The notes beneath the pieces were generated by a model. That model worked only from the letters and a program-made list of their open reading frames with translations, was not told where the DNA came from and did no database searches. Shown one piece after another: positions 9,233-18,319 of a stretch of DNA of 64,000 nucleotides; position 1 is the first letter of the stretch; each line of letters opens with the position of its first letter. The DNA is taken from the NCBI RefSeq assembly GCF_023016005.1, contig NZ_JALKAZ010000001.1, forward strand, positions 1,426,001 through 1,490,000, given 5' to 3'. This stretch comes from Erythrobacter sp. F6033. Lineage in GTDB: Bacteria > Pseudomonadota > Alphaproteobacteria > Sphingomonadales > Sphingomonadaceae. Made by a program: the position numbers and the translations under genes.

Positions 9233-11824
9233 ATGAGAAGGTTTGTGAAAACACACGCACTCCTTGCGTCTGCTCTTCTGGTAGCGACGCCGGTCAGTCT
9301 TTTCGCGCAGAATACCGGAACAAGCTCAGCATACGAAGAGAGCATCACGGCTGCAAAGTCGCAGATGATGGGGAATTCGGCAGCTGCATTGGAAGCAGCA
9401 CGCGAAGCTGAGCAACAAGCGGGCACTGATGGAACCGAGAGCGCCCTCGCGCGATTGACTGCAAAGTGGTTGCAGGGTGAAGCGTTGATGCGCCTCAACC
9501 GCGCCCCGGAAGCTCAAAAAATTATCTCGGCGGCTCTTGAAGAAGTTGCCGAAATAGCACCGGAAGATAAGCTGCACGCGGATCTATTGCGTTCGCAGGC
9601 TGGTTTTCAGGCCGCAAACAGCGAATATGGTGAAGCGTTATCAAGCTTCCAGATGGCGCATGACAGGTACAAAGCTCTAGGCGAAGCACGCAGTCAGGCG
9701 ATTGTTCTTCAGAACATGGGCTCGCTCTATTCAGACGCGCGCGACTATGAACGCGTTCTGAGCTATTACCGCGAAGCGACGAGCGTCTTTCCGGAAGACA
9801 CTGCTCTGTCGCTCTCCGCGCACAACAACCGCGGCAACGCTCTTAAGGAGCTCGGCCGATATGACGAAGCTGAAGAAGAATTCAAGCTGGCGCTTAGCCT
9901 CGCAGGAACGATGTCGAGCGCTATGCTTGAAGCGAGAATCCTCACAAACATCGCGTCGACTCAGTTCCTCAACGGCCAACTCGCAGCAGCCGAGCAAAGC
10001 ATCAATCAGGGCATGCGTCTAGCAGAGCGTGACGCAGCTGATTGGCTGCCATTCTTGCACGGCGTTAAGTCGCAAATTGCATATGAAGACGGCCGGAATT
10101 CGCTCGCTCAAGTCCATATGGGCCGCGCGTTTACAGGGCAAGATTTAGAGAAAACATCTCCGTATTTTCGTGACTTTCATGAAACGGCCTATCGGATCTA
10201 TTCCGAAAGCGGGAACTACCGGCTTGCCGCGCAGCATATCGCGGCGTTCAATCGGATCGATAGTCAAGCGCGTGATCTGTCCGCTCAGGCCAACAACGCC
10301 TTGCTTGGCGCCCGTTTCGACGCAGAGAATAGAGAACTGCGGATTTCCAAGCTGTCAGCCGAGAAAGAGCTCAACGAAGCTCAACTTACGACCGCGCAGA
10401 ACCAGAATCTCCTGCTTTCGACAATTGTCGCTCTTGTTATTCTCGCGTTCTTGATTGCGCTGGCAGTCCTTCGGACCGTGAACCGCAACCGAGCGGCGAT
10501 AACTGCGGCAAACGAAAAACTCACTTACGTGACGCAGCATGACAGTCTGACTGGCCTGTACGCGCGTGACTATTTCAGAAGCCTTCTCGACGAAGAAGCT
10601 GATGCTTGTGAGCGTGATGGCAATCAAGGCGTCCTGATGCTCATCGATCTCGATCGATTCAAACAAGTCAATGATGTGTTCGGTCATGCGGTTGGAGATG
10701 CACTGCTTACCGAAGTTGCGCAGCGTTTCCGCGAATCCGCAGGTGAACGAGCCGTTATTGGCCGCCTCGGTGGTGACGAGTTTGGCCTGTTTCTTCCGCA
10801 CCCAAGCACTCTTGAAGAAGCGGCAGAAATCGCGAACGCGATCATTGCGCGTGTCAGTGAGACATTCGTGACAGAGGACAAAGAGATTTCCGTTGGCGCC
10901 TCAATCGGAATGGCCGAAATTGGCCGCGACGGGTCCTCAACCAGTGTCCTAATGACCAACGCCGACCTCGCTCTCTATGAAGCGAAAGACCGCGGCCGCG
11001 GTATGCATGTTAGCTATCGTCAGGCGATGCGCGGACAATTGGAAGAGCGCGCACTGCTCGAACGCGATTTGAAGAGCGCGCTTGAGCAAGGTGAAATTTC
11101 CGTGTCGTATCAACCGATTGTTGCAAACGATGGTAAGACAGTTGTTTGTCAGGAAGCCTTAATGCGCTGGAACCATCCAGAGCGCGGCGCGGTTTCACCT
11201 GAAGTGTTCATTCCTATCGCCGAAGATGCGCTGCTCATTGAACCACTTGGTGAATGGCTGCTCCGGCACGCCTGTCACGAAGCGGCGGGTTGGACGGACG
11301 ATGTAAAATTGACCGTGAACGTTTCGGCGTTGCAGCTCACCCACCGCGGTTTCCTCAGCACTGTGGTCGAGGCGCTTGCCGCTAGCGGTCTTGCGCCGGA
11401 ACGACTGGTGCTCGAGATTACCGAGAGCATCGTTCTTGAAATGGACGAAGAGCTTGAAGCGCGGATCCGGAGCCTCACCGATCTCGGAGTGTCATTCGCG
11501 CTGGATGATTTCGGACGTGGTTATTCGTCACTGAACTACATCGAGAAAATGCATTTCTCGATGATCAAGATCGACCGCGACTTTGTTCAAGCCGCAAGCT
11601 CGGGCTCACTCAAAAGCCAGGCTATTGTGACAGCGATTGTTTCACTCGCAGATTCGCTTGATATGGTCGTTACAGCCGAAGGCATCGAAGCAGATGAGCA
11701 AGCTGTCGCTATGCGCGCGCTCGGTTGCACCTGCTTCCAAGGATACTTCTACGGTTCACCAACCGTCAGCACGATCAACGAGAGCGATGCCGCCGAAGAG
11801 AGCAATGCGCGCAAAGTAGCCTAA
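9233..11824 (+). CDS. Membrane GGDEF-EAL protein with periplasmic TPR sensor region
   Basis: 863 residues. Signal peptide about 1-26 (ends LFAQ), then a helical TPR-like region (about 60-370), one membrane helix (about 393-415), a GGDEF domain (GGDEF at 513-517) and an EAL domain (EAL at 641-643). The EAL catalytic set appears complete: EALMRW, NVSALQL, EITES, DDFGRGYSS, IKIDRDF, AEGIE and FQGY. The GGDEF core is also intact; the RxxD inhibitory site is not obvious just upstream. Both synthesis and hydrolysis of c-di-GMP are therefore possible on sequence. The TPR part should lie in the periplasm, so it probably senses an envelope protein. The start has GGGGAG upstream. It lies 82 bp after the S8 protease. 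Confidence 0.9.
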   Translation: MRRFVKTHALLASALLVATPVSLFAQNTGTSSAYEESITAAKSQMMGNSAAALEAAREAEQQAGTDGTESALARLTAKWLQGEALMRLNRAPEAQKIISAALEEVAEIAPEDKLHADLLRSQAGFQAANSEYGEALSSFQMAHDRYKALGEARSQAIVLQNMGSLYSDARDYERVLSYYREATSVFPEDTALSLSAHNNRGNALKELGRYDEAEEEFKLALSLAGTMSSAMLEARILTNIASTQFLNGQLAAAEQSINQGMRLAERDAADWLPFLHGVKSQIAYEDGRNSLAQVHMGRAFTGQDLEKTSPYFRDFHETAYRIYSESGNYRLAAQHIAAFNRIDSQARDLSAQANNALLGARFDAENRELRISKLSAEKELNEAQLTTAQNQNLLLSTIVALVILAFLIALAVLRTVNRNRAAITAANEKLTYVTQHDSLTGLYARDYFRSLLDEEADACERDGNQGVLMLIDLDRFKQVNDVFGHAVGDALLTEVAQRFRESAGERAVIGRLGGDEFGLFLPHPSTLEEAAEIANAIIARVSETFVTEDKEISVGASIGMAEIGRDGSSTSVLMTNADLALYEAKDRGRGMHVSYRQAMRGQLEERALLERDLKSALEQGEISVSYQPIVANDGKTVVCQEALMRWNHPERGAVSPEVFIPIAEDALLIEPLGEWLLRHACHEAAGWTDDVKLTVNVSALQLTHRGFLSTVVEALAASGLAPERLVLEITESIVLEMDEELEARIRSLTDLGVSFALDDFGRGYSSLNYIEKMHFSMIKIDRDFVQAASSGSLKSQAIVTAIVSLADSLDMVVTAEGIEADEQAVAMRALGCTCFQGYFYGSPTVSTINESDAAEESNARKVA

Positions 11825-11881
11825 TGGACACACGGTGCGGGCGCGGCGGCCCACTCTGTCACATCTTCTACCCTCACCAAT

Positions 11882-13294
11882 CTAGAAATGAAGCGCACGG
11901 CCATAGGCATCGAGCACGCTCTCATGCATCATTTCGGATAGGGTCGGATGAGGGAATACTGTTTGCATCAGCTCAGCTTCTGTTGTCTCAAGGGTTTTCC
12001 CAACCGTATAACCTTGGATCAGTTCGGTAACTTCTGCACCGATCATATGAGCGCCCAAAAGCTCACCCGTTTTCGCATCGAAAACCGTTTTGATGAAACC
12101 TTCCGCTTCTCCCAAAGCAATCGCTTTTCCGTTGCCAATGAAGGGGAAGTTGCCGACTTTAAGCTCGTATCCCGCTTCTTTCGCTTTTGCTTCTGTCAAA
12201 CCGACGCTCGCGATTTGCGGGTGGCAATAGGTACAACCAGGGATCGCGTCTCGGTTCAACGGATGCGGGTGTACATCCTTGTTGCCCAACTCTTGAGCAA
12301 TGGCTTCAGCGCAGGTCACACCTTCATGGCTCGCCTTGTGTGCGAGCCATGGGCCTGGTGTGCAATCACCGATGGCCCAGAGACCTTTTGATTTGGTCCG
12401 ACCGAATGGATCGATTTGGATAAAGCCACGATCCATCTCCGCGAGTTTATCAAGGCCAATATTCTCAGTGTTAGGTTGAATGCCAATGGCCGTGATGACG
12501 TGGCTGAATTCACTAGTACTAACCTTGCCCGCTTTGTCCTTGATTTTTGCCGTGACGCCCTTGGCTCCGACCTTCAAATCTTCGACGCCGGCGCCGGTCA
12601 TGATGGTCATGCCTTGTTTGGTCAGGCTCTTTTCCAAGAACGATGAAACGTCAGCATCTTCGACGGGTACGACGCGGTCCAGCATTTCCACGACCGTCAC
12701 ATCGACACCCATGTCGTTGTAGAAACTGGCAAATTCAATTCCGATTGCACCAGAACCGATCACCAGCAATTTGCTTGGCATTTCTGGTGGCACCATTGCG
12801 TGGCGATACGTCCAAACCCGCTTACCGTCCGCGGGTGCGAACGGCAAATCGCGTGCGCGGGCACCTGTCGCAACAATGACATGCTTTGCTTTGAGCTTTT
12901 CCTCGCCCTTGTCATTTTTGACCGTCAACGAGGTTGGACCCGTAAGCGTCCCTTCCCCCATGTGCACGGTGATCTTATTCTTTTTCATAAGGTGACCAAT
13001 GCCCTGATTAAGCTGTTTGGCGACCCCGCGGCTACGCTTCACAATGGCATCCAGATCGGCCTCGATCGTACCAGCCACCTTCAACCCATAGGAAGCAGCC
13101 TGATCCATATAATGCTTGATTTCGGCCGAGCGGAGGAGTGCTTTGGTTGGGATACAGCCCCAATTGAGGCATATGCCGCCCAAATTCTCACGCTCAACAA
13201 TCGCAGTCTTCAATCCAAGTTGCGCACAGCGGATTGCCGCGACATACCCGCCGGGACCGGACCCGAGAACTACGACATCATAACTGCCTGACAT
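11882..13294 (-). CDS. lpdA: Dihydrolipoamide dehydrogenase (E3)
   Basis: FAD flavoprotein that reoxidises the lipoyl arms of 2-oxoacid dehydrogenase complexes. FAD loop GSGPGGYVAA (11-20); redox-active disulfide C42/C47 in GGICLNWGC; NAD loop VIGSGAIGIEFA; FAD second site AIGDCTPGPWLAHKA; C-terminal HPTLSE with the active-site His. 470 residues. It is the last gene of the pdhC-lipoprotein-thioesterase-lpdA run, 30 bp after the thioesterase. Confidence 0.96.
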   Translation of the reverse strand: MSGSYDVVVLGSGPGGYVAAIRCAQLGLKTAIVERENLGGICLNWGCIPTKALLRSAEIKHYMDQAASYGLKVAGTIEADLDAIVKRSRGVAKQLNQGIGHLMKKNKITVHMGEGTLTGPTSLTVKNDKGEEKLKAKHVIVATGARARDLPFAPADGKRVWTYRHAMVPPEMPSKLLVIGSGAIGIEFASFYNDMGVDVTVVEMLDRVVPVEDADVSSFLEKSLTKQGMTIMTGAGVEDLKVGAKGVTAKIKDKAGKVSTSEFSHVITAIGIQPNTENIGLDKLAEMDRGFIQIDPFGRTKSKGLWAIGDCTPGPWLAHKASHEGVTCAEAIAQELGNKDVHPHPLNRDAIPGCTYCHPQIASVGLTEAKAKEAGYELKVGNFPFIGNGKAIALGEAEGFIKTVFDAKTGELLGAHMIGAEVTELIQGYTVGKTLETTEAELMQTVFPHPTLSEMMHESVLDAYGRALHF

Positions 13295-13324
13295 TATTCA
13301 AATATCCCTTTTGAACTTCTATCT

Positions 13325-13690
13325 TTAACTGACTTCACGCGGGCGATCATCGTCGTCCAGCATTACAAATTTGAAAGTGCCTTTCGACACTGTGATAGTC
13401 GCTTCGCCATCACGCTCGCGACCAACTCCCTCAGCTTCGATTGTAAGCGAAGTTTTGCCCTTGGCGATCACTTCACAATACACACTTAGCTCATCACCCA
13501 GTTGCATCGCTCCGGGAAATGTGAAGTCAGTGGCATGAACGACCACTGCCTTGCCCTTCCCTACCCGGCTCGCTAGCGAACCTGCACCGAGCGCCATTTG
13601 CGCCATAAGCCAGCCACCGAAGACACCGCCGTACGGGTTAAGGTCGGTTGGCATCGCAGTGACGCGAATTTGCGGATCGCGGACTGCCAT
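13325..13690 (-). CDS. yciA: Acyl-CoA thioesterase, hotdog fold (YciA-like)
   Basis: A 121-residue single hotdog domain. The N-terminal block (MPTDLNPYGGVFGGWLMAQM) matches the YciA/ACOT family, in which the Asn/Asp-Gly-Gly-x-hairpin region forms the catalytic site for acyl-CoA hydrolysis. It lies 3 bp after the SH3-like lipoprotein gene and 30 bp before lpdA, so it is co-transcribed with the pyruvate dehydrogenase genes. Inference: it may relieve acyl-CoA build-up. Substrate unknown. Confidence 0.82.
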   Translation of the reverse strand: MAVRDPQIRVTAMPTDLNPYGGVFGGWLMAQMALGAGSLASRVGKGKAVVVHATDFTFPGAMQLGDELSVYCEVIAKGKTSLTIEAEGVGRERDGEATITVSKGTFKFVMLDDDDRPREVS

Positions 13691-13693
13691 GAT

Positions 13694-14158
13694 TTAACCA
13701 GCCACCAATTCGATGAAGTTTTCACTCACCCACCCTGATTTGCAGGGCCCTTCGTAAATCCGCTTTGAGTTGACTGGAGAACCAACACCGCAGTCCACCG
13801 GCGTTTCGCTTTCAGGTGCGTAAACCACCCCGATCCAATTGCCGACCTGCTGACACATCGACACCCCTCGCCCAGGACCGAGCCGGTCGATTTCCTCTGC
13901 ACTACCCGAAGGTGCTCCGCGCACAGATAGATAATTGTCTCCCCTGGGGTTCAGATTTGTAACGCGCCCAAATCCTGCACAGGCATCGAAGCGCGGACCG
14001 TCAAAGCCGATTTGAACTGGACGGGATGGTGCCCCGGATTCAGTTGTTCGAGCCGTTGGAGGAACGCCATCGCGATCATAATCGTCAGGTGCGCACCCGC
14101 CAATCAACATGACCGCCGGGATCACGCAGAAGAATGATCGACGAAGGCTGTTGCTCAA
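13694..14158 (-). CDS. Lipoprotein with bacterial SH3-like domain
   Basis: 154 residues. A lipoprotein signal ends in LIGGC at about residue 22. After a proline-rich linker, the segment [13 protein letters not shown] ... [18 protein letters not shown] ... [12 protein letters not shown] has the usual features of an SH3b (YgiM/SH3_3-type) domain that often binds cell wall or peptides. Several Cys pairs suggest disulfides. Its ATG overlaps the pdhC stop (ATGA), so it is translationally coupled to an enzyme of central metabolism. No known function. Confidence 0.75.
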   Translation of the reverse strand: MSNSLRRSFFCVIPAVMLIGGCAPDDYDRDGVPPTARTTESGAPSRPVQIGFDGPRFDACAGFGRVTNLNPRGDNYLSVRGAPSGSAEEIDRLGPGRGVSMCQQVGNWIGVVYAPESETPVDCGVGSPVNSKRIYEGPCKSGWVSENFIELVAG

Positions 14159-15423
14159 ACCACAAGCCCCATTGGGTTTTCGATCAGGCTTCGGAATTGA
14201 TCGAGCAGTTTTGCGCCGTCGACGCCATCAATAGCCCGATGGTCAAAGCTACCAGTAACGCTCATCACTGTTGCAACCTGCAATGCGCCGTCGACTACGT
14301 AAGGGCGTTGTTCCCCGGCACCTACTGCCAGAATCATACCCTGCGGTGGATTGATTACGGCATCGAACTGCTTGGTGCCGAACATACCAAGGTTGGACAG
14401 TGAGACCGTTCCCCCCTGATATTCGTGCGGCTGAAGCTTGCCCTCGCGCGCTTTGCCGGCAAGCTCTTTCATCTCCTGAGAGATTTCGGCGAGACCCTTC
14501 CTGCCTGCATCCCGAATAATCGGTGTGATCAAACCCGATGGTGCAGCCACAGCGACCGAGACATCTTCGCGCGAGTATTGATGCATTACGTCGCCTCGGA
14601 AGCTGACATTGCACTGCGGCTCGCGTTGAAGGGCGCGGGCCAATGCCTTGATGATCAGATCGTTTACCGAAAGCTTGACGCCGTCTGCTTCCAGCGACGC
14701 GTTAAGCTGTTTGCGCAGGGCCAGAAGTGGATCGAGACGCACGTCGACTGTCAGATAAATGTGCGGAATTTCCTGCTTCGCTTCCGTCAGGCGGCGCGCA
14801 ATGACTTTTCTGACATTGTTGAGCTTCTGTTCTTCGAATGGCGCGTCAAATTCATTTGCAGCTTGGGCCGGAGACGCTGCTTTCGCTGGTGCTGCCGATT
14901 TGGGCGCCGCTGCCGATGCATCAACACCTTCGACGTCCGCTTTGACAATCCGTCCGTGCGGGCCGGTGCCGCTGACCGATGCAAGGTCGATCCCCTTTTG
15001 CGCCGCGATTCGCTTGGCCAAAGGTGATGCGATGACCCGATCGCCCGCACTGGCTTGAGCAGGAGCCGGTGCCGGCGCGGCTGCCGGGGCGCTTTTGGCT
15101 TCAGCAGTTGAAGTGTTTTCGGTGGCTGCCGGTGCAGCAGCAGGCGCGCCCGTTGGCAGGCTTACATCGCCAGCATCTTCGCCATCTTCTGCGAGCATCG
15201 CGATAACCGTGCCGACCTTCACATTCTCTGTGCCTTCATCCACGGCGATCGCCGCAAGGACACCTTCGTCTACAGCTTCGAATTCCATCGTTGCCTTATC
15301 GGTCTCAATCTCGGCCATAATATCGCCGGACTGAACAGTATCGCCCACTTTCACCAACCACTTGGCGAGCGTCCCCTCTTCCATAGTTGGAGACAAAGCA
15401 GGCATCTTGATTTCAATGGCCAT
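14155..15423 (-). CDS. pdhC: Pyruvate dehydrogenase E2 (dihydrolipoamide acetyltransferase)
   Basis: Core of the pyruvate dehydrogenase complex. The single lipoyl domain has the lipoylated lysine K43 in [12 protein letters not shown]. An Ala/Pro linker, the E1/E3-binding domain ([15 protein letters not shown]) and the catalytic domain with SFDHRAIDG (His/Asp pair) follow. 422 residues from the start [13 protein letters not shown]; the longer frame is not homologous. Neither E1 subunit is adjacent in the visible 3 kb, so they must be elsewhere, while E3 is three genes downstream. Confidence 0.95.
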   Translation of the reverse strand: MAIEIKMPALSPTMEEGTLAKWLVKVGDTVQSGDIMAEIETDKATMEFEAVDEGVLAAIAVDEGTENVKVGTVIAMLAEDGEDAGDVSLPTGAPAAAPAATENTSTAEAKSAPAAAPAPAPAQASAGDRVIASPLAKRIAAQKGIDLASVSGTGPHGRIVKADVEGVDASAAAPKSAAPAKAASPAQAANEFDAPFEEQKLNNVRKVIARRLTEAKQEIPHIYLTVDVRLDPLLALRKQLNASLEADGVKLSVNDLIIKALARALQREPQCNVSFRGDVMHQYSREDVSVAVAAPSGLITPIIRDAGRKGLAEISQEMKELAGKAREGKLQPHEYQGGTVSLSNLGMFGTKQFDAVINPPQGMILAVGAGEQRPYVVDGALQVATVMSVTGSFDHRAIDGVDGAKLLDQFRSLIENPMGLVV

Positions 15424-15538
15424 GGAGTAATCAATCCCTCGTTTGGCAGTTCCGTAACGTCTCTGGCGAATCCACAGCCTCGGGACAAGGCCTTGCATAC
15501 GAAACCATTTGATTGGATAGCCTTCTCAGGAGACTTTA

Positions 15539-15985
15539 ATGCGCACATTCCTTGTCGTCACTGATGAAAGTGAAGAAGCGCGCGCCGCTTTGCGTTTTGC
15601 TGCGCGCCGTGCGGTGGCGGTCGATGGCGCGGTGCACATCCTGGCTTTAGTGCCACAACAAAATTTCAGCGCCTTCGGTGCAGTTCAGGCCACAATCGAG
15701 CAAGAGGCGCGGGATCGCGCAGAGATGCTGGCGCATGGTGTCGCGGGTAACCTTCTTGCCGAGAGCGGCATCATGCCAACAATTTCGGTGAAAATTGGCA
15801 ATGGGCAAAGCATCCTAAGCGAGTTTCTTGAATCCCACAGTGAGGTTGCTGCACTTATTCTCGGCGCGGCAAAGGCAGGATCACCGGGTCCTCTGGTAAC
15901 GCACTTTTCTGCGCATGCTGGCCAACTGCACTGTCCGCTTTACATCATCCCCTCAGACTATGACGAAAGCGAAGCCGATCATTGA
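15539..15985 (+). CDS. Universal stress protein (UspA family)
   Basis: 148 residues, single Usp domain. Starts with the beta-strand MRTFLVVTDESEEA and ends with a nucleotide-binding-type segment ILGAAKAGSPGPLVTHFSAHAG followed by CPLYIIP. AGGAG precedes the ATG. Divergent from pdhC and convergent with rnr (15-bp gap). The G-x2-G-x9-G(S/T) ATP motif is imperfect, so ATP binding is uncertain. Confidence 0.85.
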   Translation: MRTFLVVTDESEEARAALRFAARRAVAVDGAVHILALVPQQNFSAFGAVQATIEQEARDRAEMLAHGVAGNLLAESGIMPTISVKIGNGQSILSEFLESHSEVAALILGAAKAGSPGPLVTHFSAHAGQLHCPLYIIPSDYDESEADH

Positions 15986-16000
15986 GCGCAGGCTGATGGC

Positions 16001-18295
16001 TTATTTCCGTTTTCCCTGATGCCGAATATTGCCCGGACGACCGCGCTTACCTGATCGGAATTTGCCTTTTTTGGGTCCGCCACGACTTCCCGAACTTCGA
16101 TCATAGCGTTTTGTCCGCTGCTCGATCGGATTTCCATCGCTATCGACGGGAACAAATTTCAGAGCACCAGTAAGCGCGTTCGCTTCATCCAGCTTGAGCT
16201 CGAGCCGATCGCCGGAAGCGTACGTCTTGCCAGTGTCGACACCTACAAGCGTTTGTGCGGCTTCATCGTGACGGAAATACTCCCCGCCTAGACTTGAGAC
16301 CGGAACCAAGCCATCACCGCCCAAACCGACAATGGTTGCAAAGAAGCCAAAGCCCTGGACTCCAGTTATCCTAGTTTCAAATGTCTCTCCAACCCTGCCC
16401 GAAAGCCAGGCGGCGACATAGCGGTCGACTGTGTCCCGCTCTGCCTCCATTGCGCGCCTTTCAGTCTGGCTGATCTGGTCAGCGATTTCCTGAAGGCTCG
16501 CTCGGTCTTTATCAGATAGTCCGCTGGTATCGGGAAGCGATCCTGACGGTTTCGGCTGCTCCAGTTTGTACGCATCAACCAAGGCGCGATGGATCAAAAG
16601 GTCTGCATAACGGCGAATGGGAGATGTGAAATGCGCGTAGGAATCTAGCGCAAGGCCGAAATGCCCAGAATTTGCAGGGCCATAATACGCTTGCATTTGC
16701 GTGCGGAGAACAGCCTCCATGATTTGTGCTTTGTCAGCTTCTTCATCGATATCAGCAAGCATCGCGTTGAAAAGCGACGGCTTAATCACCTGGCCGAGCG
16801 CAAGTTTCTTATCCAAAGTCGCCATGTAATCGCGCAGCGCGATCAGTTTTTCACGGCTCGGCGTTTCGTGGACGCGATAGACAACGGGCGCCGTTTTCGC
16901 CTCAAGCGCTTTGGCCGCTGCAACGTTTGCTGCAATCATAAAATCTTCGACCACACGGTGCGCGTCCAAGCGCTCTCGAACGGCGATTTCTTCAATCTTA
17001 CCAGCATCGTTCAAAACCACGCGGCGCTCGGGCAAATCGAGATCAAGCGGTTCACGCTTGGCCCGTGCATCAGACAGAGCATGCCAAGCATCCCAAAGGT
17101 TTTTCAAGTATTCCGGTGGGTTGCCCTTATCGATCGACGCCTGCGCATCTTCATAAGGAATGTTGTGATGGATACGCACAATCGCTCTGGTGAAGCGAAA
17201 CTTCGTGATTTTCCCGCCTTTGCTTATGTGAAGATGGCAGGCCATTGCAGCGCGGTCTTCATCTTCACGCAGTGAGCAAACATCTGCCGACAAAATCTCT
17301 GGAAGCATCGGTACGACCCGGTCAGGAAAATAGACAGAGTTCCCGCGTTTGCGCGCTTCCTTATCCAACGCACTTCCAGGCCGGACATAGAACGAGACAT
17401 CGGCAATCGCGACCAATGCGTTGAAACCGCCCTCCCCATCAGGCTCTGCCCATATCGCATCGTCATGATCGCGCGCGTCGGCCGGATCAATCGCGACAAT
17501 CGGCAAATGCCGGAGATCTTCGCGCCTCTCACTCGATAATGGCAACTGCGCGGCACGTTCCGCTTCGGCATGCACGGCCTCAGGAAAAACATTCGGGATT
17601 CCATGCTTTGCGATCGCAATCAGACTGAAGCTTTTCGGAGCCAGCGGATCGCCAATCACTTCGATCACGCGAACACCTGCGCGTTCACTTCGGCCAATGG
17701 GCTCCGCGAGGACCAGTTGTCCAGCCTCCGCTTCTCCAGTGTCTTTGATCGGAGCAGATTGGCGAACTCTCTTGTCAACGGGGGCGAGCCAGGCCTTCCC
17801 GCCACCGTCGATCTCGACAACCCCCATCATACCCTCTGTACGAGCGGGTAGCTTCTTCATGGGATGGGCGTGCCATCCGTGTTCGGTTTCTTCTGTCCGG
17901 GCGAGAACCCGATCACCGCGCTTCAATGCAGGCGCGCGCTTTCCGCCCCGGCCCTTCAACTCTTTTACTGTAATTCGCGGTGGCTTCCCCGGCGCTTCGG
18001 ATGACCAATTGTCTGGTTCTGCAATTGGCTCACCGTCTTCAATTGCGACAATGCGAAGAACAGTAACCTTCGGAATTCCGCCCATTCGGTGATAGGCCGT
18101 CTTCTTTCCATCGATCAGCCCTTCCTCAGCCATATCTTTCAACAGCTTCTTTAGGCTGATCTTCTCCTGCCCCTTCAGGCCAAAGGCCTTCGCGATTTCG
18201 CGCTTACCCGCAGGCTTGTCTGAGGACTGGATAAATTCTATCACCTGCTCGCGGGAAGGCATCCCGGCAGGACGGTTCATTTGTCGTTTGGCCAT
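16001..18295 (-). CDS. rnr: Ribonuclease R
   Basis: Processive 3'-5' exoribonuclease for structured RNA. 764 residues: N-terminal winged helix (EQVIEFIQSSDKPAGKREIAKAFGL), cold-shock domains, the RNB catalytic domain with DPADARDHDDAI at about residue 270, an S1 domain (VGETFETRITGVQGFGFFATI) and a highly basic C-terminus rich in Lys/Arg/Gly. Last gene of the long minus-strand run; 24 bp after the M28 peptidase gene. Confidence 0.95.
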   Translation of the reverse strand: MAKRQMNRPAGMPSREQVIEFIQSSDKPAGKREIAKAFGLKGQEKISLKKLLKDMAEEGLIDGKKTAYHRMGGIPKVTVLRIVAIEDGEPIAEPDNWSSEAPGKPPRITVKELKGRGGKRAPALKRGDRVLARTEETEHGWHAHPMKKLPARTEGMMGVVEIDGGGKAWLAPVDKRVRQSAPIKDTGEAEAGQLVLAEPIGRSERAGVRVIEVIGDPLAPKSFSLIAIAKHGIPNVFPEAVHAEAERAAQLPLSSERREDLRHLPIVAIDPADARDHDDAIWAEPDGEGGFNALVAIADVSFYVRPGSALDKEARKRGNSVYFPDRVVPMLPEILSADVCSLREDEDRAAMACHLHISKGGKITKFRFTRAIVRIHHNIPYEDAQASIDKGNPPEYLKNLWDAWHALSDARAKREPLDLDLPERRVVLNDAGKIEEIAVRERLDAHRVVEDFMIAANVAAAKALEAKTAPVVYRVHETPSREKLIALRDYMATLDKKLALGQVIKPSLFNAMLADIDEEADKAQIMEAVLRTQMQAYYGPANSGHFGLALDSYAHFTSPIRRYADLLIHRALVDAYKLEQPKPSGSLPDTSGLSDKDRASLQEIADQISQTERRAMEAERDTVDRYVAAWLSGRVGETFETRITGVQGFGFFATIVGLGGDGLVPVSSLGGEYFRHDEAAQTLVGVDTGKTYASGDRLELKLDEANALTGALKFVPVDSDGNPIEQRTKRYDRSSGSRGGPKKGKFRSGKRGRPGNIRHQGKRK

Positions 18296-18319
18296 ATAGC
18301 CTCGCCTATGGACGAGTGC

